Shown here one piece after another: positions 1 to 9,637 of a stretch of 64,000 bases of DNA. A program made the position numbers and the translations under genes. Origin of the DNA: Cololabis saira (Eukaryota; Chordata; Actinopteri; Beloniformes; Belonidae); the NCBI RefSeq assembly GCF_033807715.1, contig NC_084601.1, positions 20,602,129 through 20,666,128 on the forward strand. Reading direction: 5' to 3'. The notes beneath the pieces were generated by a model. That model was not told the origin of the DNA. It saw only the letters and a program-made list of their open reading frames with translations, and ran no database searches. Position 1 is the first letter of the stretch. The number at the start of each line of letters is the position of its first letter.

Positions 1-1862
1 CTTTTGGAGAACTATCAAATATGGACCAATCAGATGAAGGGGGCGCACTTTTTGGCGTCGAGTGTTGCCACGGTAACACTTTTGAATGAGAAAAGTAATG
101 CGCGTCGTCGCAGGAAGGAGACGCACATGTTGATGTAAAAAAAAAAACACACAAATTGCTGACAATAATCATTGCATTGAGCTGGAATCGATCCCACGAT
201 CTCCCACACGAAAGACGGTGAGATTACCGCTGAGCCACGAATCAGCTTGGCAGTTTTCTGACTGACTGACTTAGGAGATACCAACATAGCGATATAATCT
301 GAGTCCCGAATTGTTTTTTCGTAATTTTAAAATATTTGTAAGATATAAATATTAGTAAAACCCCACTATTTGTTCTTTTGTGAATAGCATGTTCCAGTCT
401 TTACTTCCTAGACACACACACTGCATGGAAGGGAGCGTTTGATTTATTGTTCACGTAACATTACTTTTATTTTTTCACAACCAAACCACGCACTTTATTT
501 ATGTCATTTGCACTGGGCAAGGACAAAAAATAAATGATTCCACCAAAATTCCAGAGATTTTTGTGGTTGGCTGACACATTAGGCTACCAGCATATTTCAA
601 ATATGTCAAACCATTCAAAAGTTATAGTCAGAAAATATGGACAACCAATCAGAAGAAGGGGCGGGGCTAATTCAGGCCAACGAAGCTTAAGAACTCATTA
701 CAGAGTCCCATGACACCACCCACGACTTCCTATGTCAAACCATTAAAAAGTTATAGCAGAAAAAAGGGACAACCAATCAGAAGAAGGGGCGGGGCTAATT
801 CAGGCCAATGAAGGTCAAGGACTCCATAAAGAATCTGATGACACCACCCACGACTTCCTATGTCAAACCATTCAAAAGTTATGGCAGAGAAAAGTTTTCT
901 AGGGGGCGCTGTTGAGCCGTTAGGCCACGCCCTTTAATGCAAACCATGAAATATCAAATTTATCGCCAAGTCTGGCTTGCATGCAAAATTTGGTGACTTT
1001 TGGGAAACTATCAAATATGGACCAATCAGATGAAGGGGGGGCGCGCTTTTTGGCGTCTAGCGTCGCCACGGTAACACTTTTGAAAGAGAAAAGTAATGCG
1101 CATAGTCGCAGGATGGAGACGCACATTTTGATGTATAACACATCTGGGTTCACGATACGGTTCGGGCCGTATTAATTCTCAAAGGAATGGCATATATTGC
1201 TCCAAAATTACGTGATTAATTAAGAATGTTCAAAATGGCCGACTTCCTGTTCGGTTTAGGCCATGGCGCCAAGAGACTTTTCTTTAAGTAGCGACATGAT
1301 AAAGATGTGTACCGATTTTCGTTCATGTACGTCAAACCGTATTCTGGGGCTTGAGGCGCAAAGTTTTTTCTGTCTGAACCAATCAGATGATGGGTGGGCG
1401 CGCTTTTTGGCGTCTAGCGTCGCCACGGTAACGCTTTTGAGAGAGAAAAGTAATGCGTGGTGTCGGAGGATGGAGACGCACATTTTGATGTATAACACAC
1501 ATGGGGGCTCGTTACGGTTCGGGCCGTATTAACTGCCGAAGGAATGGCATAAATTTCGCCAAAATGACACGATTAATTCAAAATGGCCGACATCCTGTTC
1601 GGTTTCGGGCATGACTCCAAGAGACTTTTCTTTAAGTTGTGCAATGATACAGGTGTGTACTGATTTTCGTGCATGTAGGTCAAACCGTATCGTGGGGCTT
1701 GAGGCACAAAGTTTTCCGGGGGGCGCTGTTGAGCCATTTTGCCACGCCCATTAATGCAAACCATAAAATATCAAATTTTTCGCCAGGCCTGGTTTGCGTG
1801 CAAAATTTGGTGACTTTTTGGGCACGTTTAGGGGGGCAAAAAGGCCCTCCTTTCGTCAGAAA
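1..1862 (+). repeat. X-box repeat family, block A (5' end outside window)
   Basis: Interspersed repeat built from recurring modules: an X-box module (GTYGCC-AC-GGTAAC at 64-77, 1062-1075 and 1419-1432), CCAAT/GC modules of about 127 bp around 600-890, a module with GGGGGCGCTG (899-911 and near 1716), and a module with AAATGGCCGACTTCCTG near 1234-1249. It ends in the family's 3' segment (a pyrimidine/G-rich stretch then CTTTCGTCAGAAA), directly followed by (TAA)n. Short ORFs on both strands are stop-bounded, differ between copies and share no conserved protein, so I treat the block as non-coding. Transposon class is not known to me. Confidence 0.8.
181..246 (-). repeat. tRNA-derived segment (SINE-like), copy 1
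   Basis: Read on the minus strand this has a box A-like GTGGCTCAGCGGTAATC and a box B-like GGGATCGATTCC at tRNA-like spacing, with a poly-T/A stretch beyond. The DNA before it (minus-strand upstream, about 247-345) is similar to that beside the second copy at 2881-2949, so both belong to one retroposed unit embedded in the repeat family. Lack of a clean acceptor stem argues against a functional tRNA gene. Confidence 0.55.
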
Positions 1863-1880
1863 AATAATAATAATAATAAT
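1863..1880 (+). repeat. (TAA)n joining blocks A and B
   Basis: Six TAA units lie exactly between the 3' end of block A and the 5' terminus of block B (AAAGCTGCAAGCAGCGATGA). Similar tracts sit at 5080-5099, 7761-7772 and 9377-9398, always at the family's unit boundaries. Confidence 0.85.
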
Positions 1881-2880
1881 TAAAGCTGCAAGCAGCGATG
1901 AACGGGCCCTCGCACTCACGGCCGCCGCCCCCCATAAGCATATCAGAAATGACACCACCCACGACTTCCTATGTCAAACCATTCAAAAGTTATAGCAGAA
2001 AAAAGGGACAACCAATCACAAGAAGGGGCGGGGCTAATTCAGGCCAATGAAGGTCAAGGACTCCATACAGAGTCTGATGACACCACCCACGACTCTCCAT
2101 GTCAAACCATTCAAAAGTTATAGCAGGAAATAGGGACAACCAATCAAAAGAAGGGGCGGGGCTAATTTTCACCAATTATGGTCAAGGACTCAATACCGAG
2201 TCCCATGACACCACCCATGACTCTTTATGTCAAACCATTCAAAAGTTATGGCAGAGAAAAGTTTTCCGGGGGGTGCTGTTGAGCCATTTTGCCACGCCCA
2301 TTAATGCAAACCATGAAATATCAAATTTATCACCAGGCCTGGCTTGCATGCAAAATTTGGTGACTTTTGGAGAACTATCAAATATGGACCAATCAGATTA
2401 AGGGGGCACGCTTTTTGGCGTCTAGCATCGCCACGGTAACACTTTTGAAAGAGAAAAGTAATGCGCGTAGTCGCAAGATGGAGACGCACATTTTGAGGTA
2501 TAAGTCACCTGGATGCACGTTACGGTTCGGGCCGTATTAATTGCCGAAGGAATGGCATTAATTGCGCCAAAATTACAGAATTAATTCAAAATGGCCGACT
2601 TCCTGTTCAATTTCGGCCATGGCGCCAAGAGACTTTTCTTTAAGTTGCGACATGATACAGGTGTGTACCGATTTTCGTTCATGTACGTCAAACCGTATTA
2701 TGGGGCTTGAGGCTCAAAGTTTTTCCCTCTGAACCAATCAGATGAAGGGTGGGCGCACTTTTTGGTGTCTAGCGTTGCCGCGGTAACGCTTTTAAATGAG
2801 AAAAGTAATGTGCGTCGTTGCAGGACAGGGACGCACATATTGATGTAGAAAAAAAAAAATTGCTGACAAAAAAGTCAGAA

Positions 2881-2949
2881 TACTGCGGGAATCGAACTCT
2901 GATCTCTGACTCCAAAGACGGGAACGCTCTGGCTGAGCTAAGACTCAGC
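2881..2949 (-). repeat. tRNA-derived segment (SINE-like), copy 2
   Basis: Minus strand shows box A-like TTAGCTCAGCCAGAGCG and box B-like GAGTTCGATTCCCGC about 35 bp apart, as in a tRNA gene. Flanking sequence on the minus-strand upstream side (about 2950-3060) resembles the flank of copy 1. The equivalent in block C (6112-6139) keeps only the box B half, ending at a deletion. The anticodon stem does not pair well, so this is a retroposed relic. Confidence 0.6.
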
Positions 2950-3146
2950 TTCTCATTTCTATTTGACCTACTGACTTAGCAGAGACCAACATATCGATAT
3001 TTAGTAATGTAAATCTGGAGCTGTTTTTTCTAATTTTTTTAAATATTTGTAAGTTATAAATATTAGTAAAACCCTACTATTTTAATTATTACTTTTTCTG
3101 TAACCATTCTGCCAAGGTTGTAACCGGGCTGAGCTGGGAATATTTC

Positions 3147-3395
3147 TGACGTCACCACATTACAGGGAGCTGATTGGTCGGGGGGCGGGGCCGTTATCAC
3201 CCTACTCGCCACTGATTGGTCGGGGGGCGGGGCCGTCATCACCCTACTCGCCACCGATTGGTCGGGGGGCGGGGCCGTCATCACCCTCCGCGCCACTGAT
3301 TGGTCGGGGGGCGGGGCCGGCAGACGTTTGAATCAGGAAGCGGGAGTCAGCGCGAGAGCGACTGGCGGCTCGTGGCGATTTTATTATAAAAAAGG
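3147..3395 (+). promoter_or_regulatory. Promoter-like cluster: CRE, CCAAT/GC minisatellite, TATA-like box
   Basis: A perfect CRE palindrome TGACGTCA (3147-3154) precedes four 42-bp units, each with an inverted CCAAT box (GATTGG) abutting a GC box (GGGGCGGGGC). About 60 bp further on lies a TATA-like TATTATAAA (3382-3390). The spacing fits a promoter firing rightward into the repeat, but no downstream gene is visible. Motifs are seen directly; promoter activity is inferred. Confidence 0.45.
3171..3318 (+). repeat. 42-bp minisatellite, 4 units (last partial)
   Basis: Units start at 3171, 3213, 3255 and 3297, the last cut after 22 bp. Each begins TGATTGGTCG, continues with a GGGGCGGGGCC box and ends with CACCCTACTCGCCAC or a close variant. 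Because 42 is a multiple of three it gives a spurious 14-residue periodic ORF on the minus strand. Confidence 0.9.
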
Positions 3396-5079
3396 GACAA
3401 CCAATCAGAAGAAGGGGCGGGGCTAATTAAGGCCAACGAAGCTTAAGGACTCATTACAGAGTCCCATGACACCACCCACGACTTCCTATGTCAAACCATT
3501 CAAAAGTTATAGCAGAAAAAAGGGACAACCAATCAGAAGAAGGGGCGGGGCTAATTCAGGCCAACGAAGCTTGAGGACTCATTACAGAGTCCCATGACAC
3601 CACCCACGACTTCCTATGTCAAACCATTCAAAAGTTATGGCAGAGAAAAGTATTCTAGGGGGCGCTGTTGAGCCGTTAGGCCACGCCCATTAATGCAAAC
3701 CATGAAATATCAAATGTATCGCCAAGTCTGGCTTGCATGCAAAGTTTGGTGACTTTTGGAGAACTATCAAATATGGACCAATCACATGAAGGGGGGGCGC
3801 GCCTTTTGGCGTCTAGCGTCGCCACGGTAACACTTTTGAAAGAGAAAAGTAATGCGTGGTGTCGCAGGATGTAGACGCACATTTTGATGTATAACACACC
3901 TGGGTGCAGGTTACGGTTCGGGCTGAATTAACTGCCGAAGGAATGGCATAAATTTAGCCAAAATGACACAATGTATTCAAAATGGCCGACTTCCTGTTCG
4001 GTTTCGGCCATGGCTCCGAGAGACTTTTCTTTAAGTTGTGCCATGATACAGGTGTGTAGCGATTTTCGTGCATGTACGTCAAACCGTATTGTGGGGCTTG
4101 AGGCACAAAGTTTTCCGGGGGGCGCTGTTGAGCCATTTTGCCACGCCCATTAATGCAAACCATGAAATATCAAATTTATCGCCAGGCCTGGCTTGCATGC
4201 CAAATTTGGTGCCTTTTGGGGAACTATCAAATATGGACCAATCAGATGAAGGGGGGGTGCGCTTGTTGGCGTCTAGCGTCGCCACGGTAACACTTTCGAA
4301 AGAGAAAAGTAATGCGTGTAGTCGCAGGATGGAGACGCACATTTTGATGTATAACACATCTGGGTTCACGATACGGTTCGGGCTGAATTAACTCTCGAAG
4401 GAATGGCATATATTGCTCCAAAATTACGCAATTAATTCAGAATGTTCAAAATGGCCGACTTCCTTTTCGGTTTCGGCCATGGCGCCAAGAGACTTTTCTT
4501 TTAGTTGCGACATGATACAGGTGTGTACCGATTTTCGTTCATGTACGTCAAACCGTATTATGGGGCTTGAGGCGCAAAGTTTTTTCTGTCTGAACCAATC
4601 AGATGAAGGGTGGGCACGCTTTTTGGCGTCTAGCGTCGCCACGGTAACGCTTTCGAAAGAGAAAAGTAATGCGTGGGGTCGGATGATGGAGACGCACATT
4701 TTGATGTATAACACACTTGGGGGAACATTACGGTTCGGGCTGAATTAACTTTCGAAGGAATGGCATAAATTTCGCCAAAATGACACGACTAATTCAAAAT
4801 GGCTGACATCCTGTTCGGTTTCGGGCATGACCCCAAGAGACTTTTGTTTAAGTTGTCCCATGATACAGGTGTGTACCGATTTTCGTCCATGTACGTCTAA
4901 CAGTATCGTGGGGCTTGAGGCACAAAGTTTTCAAGGGGGCGCTGTTGAGCCATTTTGCCACGCCCATTAATGCAAACCTTTAAATATCAAATTTTTCGCC
5001 AGGCCTGACTAGGGTGCAAAATTTGGTGACTTTTTGGGCATGTTAAGGGGGGCAAAAAGGCCTTCACTTTGTCAGGAAA

Positions 5080-5099
5080 ATAATAATAATAATAATAAT
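5080..5099 (+). repeat. (TAA)n joining blocks B and C
   Basis: Short TAA microsatellite between the 3' segment of block B and the 5' terminus of block C. Confidence 0.85.
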
Positions 5100-6243
5100 T
5101 AAAGCTGCAAGCAGCGATGAACGGGCCCTCGCACTCACGGCCGCCGCCCCCCATAAGCATATCAGAAATGACACCACCCACGACTTCCTATGTCAAACCA
5201 TTCAAAAGTTATAGCAGAAAAAAGGGACAACCAATCACAAGAAGGGGCGGGGCTAATTCAGGCCAATGAAGGTCAAGGACTCCATACAGAGTCTGATGAC
5301 ACCACCCACGACTCTCCATGTCAAACCATTCAAAAGTTATAGCAGGAAATAGGGACAACCAATCAAAAGAAGGGGCGGGGCTAATTTTCACCAATTATGG
5401 TCAAGGACTCAATACCGAGTCCCATGACACCACCCATGACTCTTTATGTCAAACCATTCAAAAGTTATGGCAGAGAAAAGTTTTCGGGGGGGTGCTGTTG
5501 AGCCATTTTGCCACGCCCATTAATGCAAACCATGAAATATCAAATTTATCACCAGGCCTGGCTTGCATGCAAAATTTGGTGACTTTTGGAGAACTATCAA
5601 ATATGGACCAATCAGATTAAGGGGGCACGCTTTTTGGCGTCTAGCATCGCCACGGTAACACTTTTGAAAGAGAAAAGTAATGCGCGTAGTCGCAAGATGG
5701 AGACGCACATTTTGAGGTATAAGTCACCTGGATGCACGTTACGGTTCGGGCCGTATTAATTGCCGAAGGAATGGCATTAATTGCGCCAAAATTACACAAT
5801 TAATTCAAAATGGCCGACTTCCTGTTCAATTTCGGCCATGGCGCCAAGAGACTTTTCTTTAAGTTGCGACATGATACAGGTGTGTACCGATTTTCGTTCA
5901 CGTACGTCAAACCGTATTATGGGGCTTGAGGCTCAAAGTGTTTTCCCTCTGAACCAATCAGATGAAGGGTGGGCGCACTTTTTGGTGTCTAGCGTTGCCG
6001 CGGTAACGCTTTTAAATGAGAAAAGTAATGTGCGTCGTTGCAGGACAGGGACGCACATATTGATGTAGAAAAAAAAAAAATTGCTGACAAAAAAGTCTGG
6101 ATACTGCGGGAATCGAACTCTGATCTCTGACTCCAAAGAATATTTGTAAGTTATAAATATTAGTAAAACCCTACTATTTTAATTATTACTTTTTCTGTAA
6201 CCATTCTGCCAAGGTTGTAACCGGGCTGAGCTGGGAATATTTC

Positions 6244-6529
6244 TGACGTCACCACATTACAGGGAACTGATTGGTCGGGGGGCGGGGCCGTCATCACCCT
6301 ACTCGCCACTGATTGGTCGGGGGGCGGGGCCGTCATCACCCTACTCGCCACCGATTGGTCGGGGGGCGGGGCCGTCATCACCCTCCGCGCCACTGATTGG
6401 TCGGGAGGCGGGGCCGTCATCACCCTACTCGCCACCGATTGGTCGGGGGGCGGGGCCGGCAGACGTTTGAATCAGGAAGCGGGAGTCAGCGCGAGAGCGA
6501 CTGGCGGCTCGTGGCGATTTTATTATAAA
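6244..6529 (+). promoter_or_regulatory. Second promoter-like cluster (CRE, minisatellite, TATA-like)
   Basis: Same arrangement as at 3147-3395: CRE TGACGTCA at 6244-6251, five CCAAT/GC units and a TATTATAAA near 6521-6529. It is a duplicate, not an independent occurrence, except for its extra minisatellite unit. Confidence 0.45.
6268..6457 (+). repeat. 42-bp minisatellite, 5 units (last partial)
   Basis: Units start at 6268, 6310, 6352, 6394 and 6436. One more unit than in block B, so the array has changed length since the duplication. The fourth unit has GGGAGGC instead of GGGGGGC. Confidence 0.9.
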
Positions 6530-7772
6530 AAAGGGACAACCAATCAGAAGAAGGGGTGGGGCTAATTCAGGCCAAAGAAGCTCAAGGACTCATTGCAGAG
6601 TCCCTTGACACCACCTACGACTTCCTATGTCAAACCATTCAAAGTTTATAGCAGAAAAAAGGGACAACCAATCAGAAGAAGGGGCGGGGCTAATTCAGGC
6701 CAATGAAGGTCAAGGACTCCATACAGAATCTGATGACACCACCCACGACTCTCTATGTCAAACCATTCAAAAGTTATGGCAGAGAAAAGTATTCAAGGTG
6801 GCGCTGTTGAGCCGTTAGGCCACGCCCATTAATGCAAACCATGAAATATAAAATTTATCACCAGGCCTGGCTTGCATGCCAAATTTGGTGCCTTTTGGGG
6901 AACTATCAAATATGGACCAATCAGATGAAGGGGGGGTGCGCTTGTTGGCGTCTAGCGTCGCCACGGTAACACTTTCGAAAGAGAAAAGTAATGCGTGTAG
7001 TCGCAGGATGGAGACGCACATTTTGATGTATAACACATCTGGGTTCACGATACGGTTCGGGCTGAATTAACTCTCGAAGAATGGCATATATTGCTCCAAA
7101 ATTACGCAATTAATTCAGAATGTTCAAAATGGCCGACTTCCTGTTCGGTTTCGGCCATGGCGCCAAGAGACTTTTCTTTTAGTTGCGACATGATACAGGA
7201 GTGTACCAATTTTCGTTCATGTACGTCAAACCGTATTATGGGGCTTGAGGCGCAAAGTTTTTTCTGTCTGAACCAACCAGATGAAGGGTGGGCGCGCTTT
7301 TTGGCGTCTAGCGTCGCCACGGTAACGCTTTTGAAAGAGAAAAGTAATGCGTGTGGTCGCAGGAGGGAGACGCACATTTTGATGTATAATACACCTGGGT
7401 GCACGTTACGGTTCGGGCTGAATTAACTGCCGAAGGAATGGCATAAATTGCGCCAAAATGACACGATTAATTCAAAATGGCCGACTTCCTGTTTGGTTTC
7501 GGGCATGACGGCAAGAGACTTTTCTTTAAGTTGTCCCATGATACAGGTGTGTACCGATTTTCGTGCATGTACGTCAAACCGTATCGTGGGGCTTGAGGCA
7601 CAAAGTTTTCAAGGGGGCGCTGTTGAGCCATTTTGCCACGCCCATTAATGCAAACCATTAAATATCAAATTTTTCGCCAGGCCTGACTTGGGTGCAAAAT
7701 TTGGTGACTTTTTGGGCATGTTAAGGGGGGCAAAAAGGCCATCACTTTGTCAGAAGAAAAATAATAATAATA

Positions 7773-9376
7773 ACTAGAAAATTTCATGAAATTTTGATAT
7801 GGGCATGCCCTACGGCCCATTCGACCCCTCTCGCTGCTTTGGTTTAGGGCTGTAGTGGTTGTGTTCGGGGTGGTTCTATGTCAGTTTGAGGTGTTTAGAG
7901 TTGTATTGCATTCATTCCTGTGCTCCCAATAGTTATTAATGGGGCGCGCTTTTTGGCATCTAGCGTCGCCACGGTAACGCTTTTGACTGAGAATAGTAAT
8001 GCCCATCGAGGCAAGATGGAGACGCATCCAACGATGTATGCCGTGCATGGGTACACGTTCCGGTTCAGACTATGTTAAAGGATAGGTTTTTTTTTTCACC
8101 GTGGTACAAAACCCCATCCGAATGAATGGGGCCATTTGGCCTGGATTTTGACATAAAATTTCCTTAAATCCCAGCTTCATGAAATTTGAGTATGTTGAAG
8201 TCCACAGCGTGCCGAGTCAGGGAACATTTGTACGATGTCTCTACGGTAACCTGTTGCCTAGCAACAAGCCTCCAAATTCAAACAGAAATTTAAAAAAAAA
8301 ATGAAAGGTCAATATCGCAAAAACTGTAATAATTAGCATAATGAGGTTGTAGCCTCCGTTAGTGCCAATCGGGCCTAGTGTTTGAAAGTTTCAACGATGT
8401 CTCTACGATAAAGTTCGGCCGAGCAATAAGCGTCCAAATTTTTGCCTTTTTTTTTTGCTTTTTGGCAACTAGCGTTGCCACGGTAACCCCTATTACGGAG
8501 AAAAGTAATGCCCATCGAGGCACAATGGAGACGCATCTAACGATGTATGCCATGTATGGGTGCATGTTCCGGTTCAGGCTATGTTAACGGATAGGTTTTT
8601 TTTTCACCATGGTGAAAAACTCCATCCGAATGAATGGGGCCATTTGGCCTGGATTTTGACATAACATTTCCTTAAATCCCAGCTTCATGAAATTTGAGTA
8701 TGTTGAAGTCCACAGCGTGCCGAGTCGGGAAACATTTGTACGATGTCTCTACGATAATCTGTTGCCTAGCAACAAGCGTCCAAAGTCAAACGGAAAAAAA
8801 AAAAAAATGAAAGGTCAATATCACAAAAACTGTAATACTTGGCATAATAAGGTTGTACGGTCGGTTAGGGACAATCGGGCTGAGTGTTTGAAAGTTTGAA
8901 CGATGTCTCTACGATAAAGTTTGGCCGAGCAATAAGCGCGGGAATTTTCGCCTTTTTTTTTGCTTTTTGGCAACTAGCGTTGCCACGGTAACCCCTATTA
9001 CGGAGAAAAGTAATGCCCATCGAGGCATGATGGAGACGCATCCAACGATGTATGCCATGCATGGGTGCACGTTCCGGTTCGGGCCGCATTAACGGACGAA
9101 AAAAAGTGCGGAATAAGAATAATAATAAAAAGAAAAGGGAAACCTTTTCTAGATACTAATATATCGCCTTCATTTTCATGTTTTTCCTCGTTTTTCCGGC
9201 CGTGTTTTAGTTTTTGGGGATTTTTTTTTTCCACATCCGAGCGTGGTCATGCTGTACACCCGCTGGTGCGCAGTGGGACTTTTGCGACTTTAGCTTGTTA
9301 GCAAAATGCTAGCAACATTGCCCTTTGGGCCATTCTGGACGATTGCAATATGGTCATGCCATTACTTGGCATGCCC
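7773..9376 (+). repeat. Diverged X-box repeat subfamily, block D, with ~508-bp tandem units
   Basis: Contains two copies of a unit of about 508 bp: the stretch starting GGATAGGTTTTTTTT recurs at about 8081 and 8589, GTTGCCTAGCAAC at 8253-8265 and 8761-8773, and GTTGCCACGGTAAC at 8474-8487 and 8979-8992. A GTCGCC-type X-box at 7964-7977 and the words GAGAAAAGTAATGC and GGAGACGCA tie it to the main family, while the rest is distinct. No coding capacity seen. Confidence 0.75.
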
Positions 9377-9637
9377 ATAATAATAATAATAATAATAAAA
9401 ATTCCTGCAAATACAATAGGGCCTTCGCACTGCAAGTGCTCGGGCCCTAATAATAATAATAAAAATTCCTGCAAATACAATAGGGCCTTCGCACTGAAGG
9501 TGCTCGGGCCCTAATAATAATAACGCGAAGAATTCCTACAGATACAATAGGGCCTTCGCACTGAAGGTGCTCGGGCCCTAATAATAAAAATTCCTGCAAA
9601 TACAATAGGGCCTTCGCACTGAAGGTGCTCGGGCCCT
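9377..9637 (+). repeat. Four tandem copies of the family's 3' terminus with (TAA)n
   Basis: A terminal unit of about 50-65 bp (AAAATTCCTRCAR, then ATACAATAGGGCCTTCGCAC, ending GTGCTCGGGCCCTAA) repeats four times, ending at about 9446, 9511, 9578 and 9636. Each carries a hairpin in which GGGCC and GCAC pair with GTGC and GGCCC. Units are separated by TAA repeats. Confidence 0.85.

Larger units (their letters stand above)
1881..5079 (+). repeat. X-box repeat family, block B
   Basis: Starts with the family's 5' terminus, whose GCTGC-AA-GCAGC can form a small hairpin, followed by a GGGCCCTCGCACT segment. Contains CCAAT/GC modules (about 1960-2250 and 3390-3640), X-box modules at 2774-2787, 3818-3831, 4278-4291 and 4634-4647 (a diverged one at about 2426), the tRNA-like insert at 2881-2949, the minisatellite at 3171-3318 and CTCF-core-like CTAGGGGGCGCTG at 3655-3667. 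Its first kilobase is almost identical to that of block C. Confidence 0.8.
5100..7760 (+). repeat. X-box repeat family, block C (near-duplicate of block B)
   Basis: Matches block B from its first base with an offset of about 3219 bp and only scattered differences up to about 6120. It then lacks about 130 bp (equivalent to about 2920-3045), regains the match with a 5-unit minisatellite, and lacks a further stretch of about 530 bp before matching block B again at 6830-7130 with an offset near 2686. X-boxes lie at 5994-6007, 6957-6970 and 7313-7326. Confidence 0.8.

Noticed and set aside
1263..1532. Recurring ORFs of 60-117 residues in the X-box repeats on both strands
   Set aside because: They recur because the DNA repeats; frames break differently between copies and both strands are equally open, so there is no evidence of a protein.
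3063..3296. Minus-strand ORF with a repeating 14-residue PPPDQS unit (also 6160-6435)
   Set aside because: It is a by-product of the 42-bp minisatellite; the DNA motifs, not the peptide, are the plausible conserved feature.
3171..3318. Regular direct repeats considered as a CRISPR-like array
   Set aside because: Units are contiguous with no unique spacers and the genome is a vertebrate's; it is a minisatellite.
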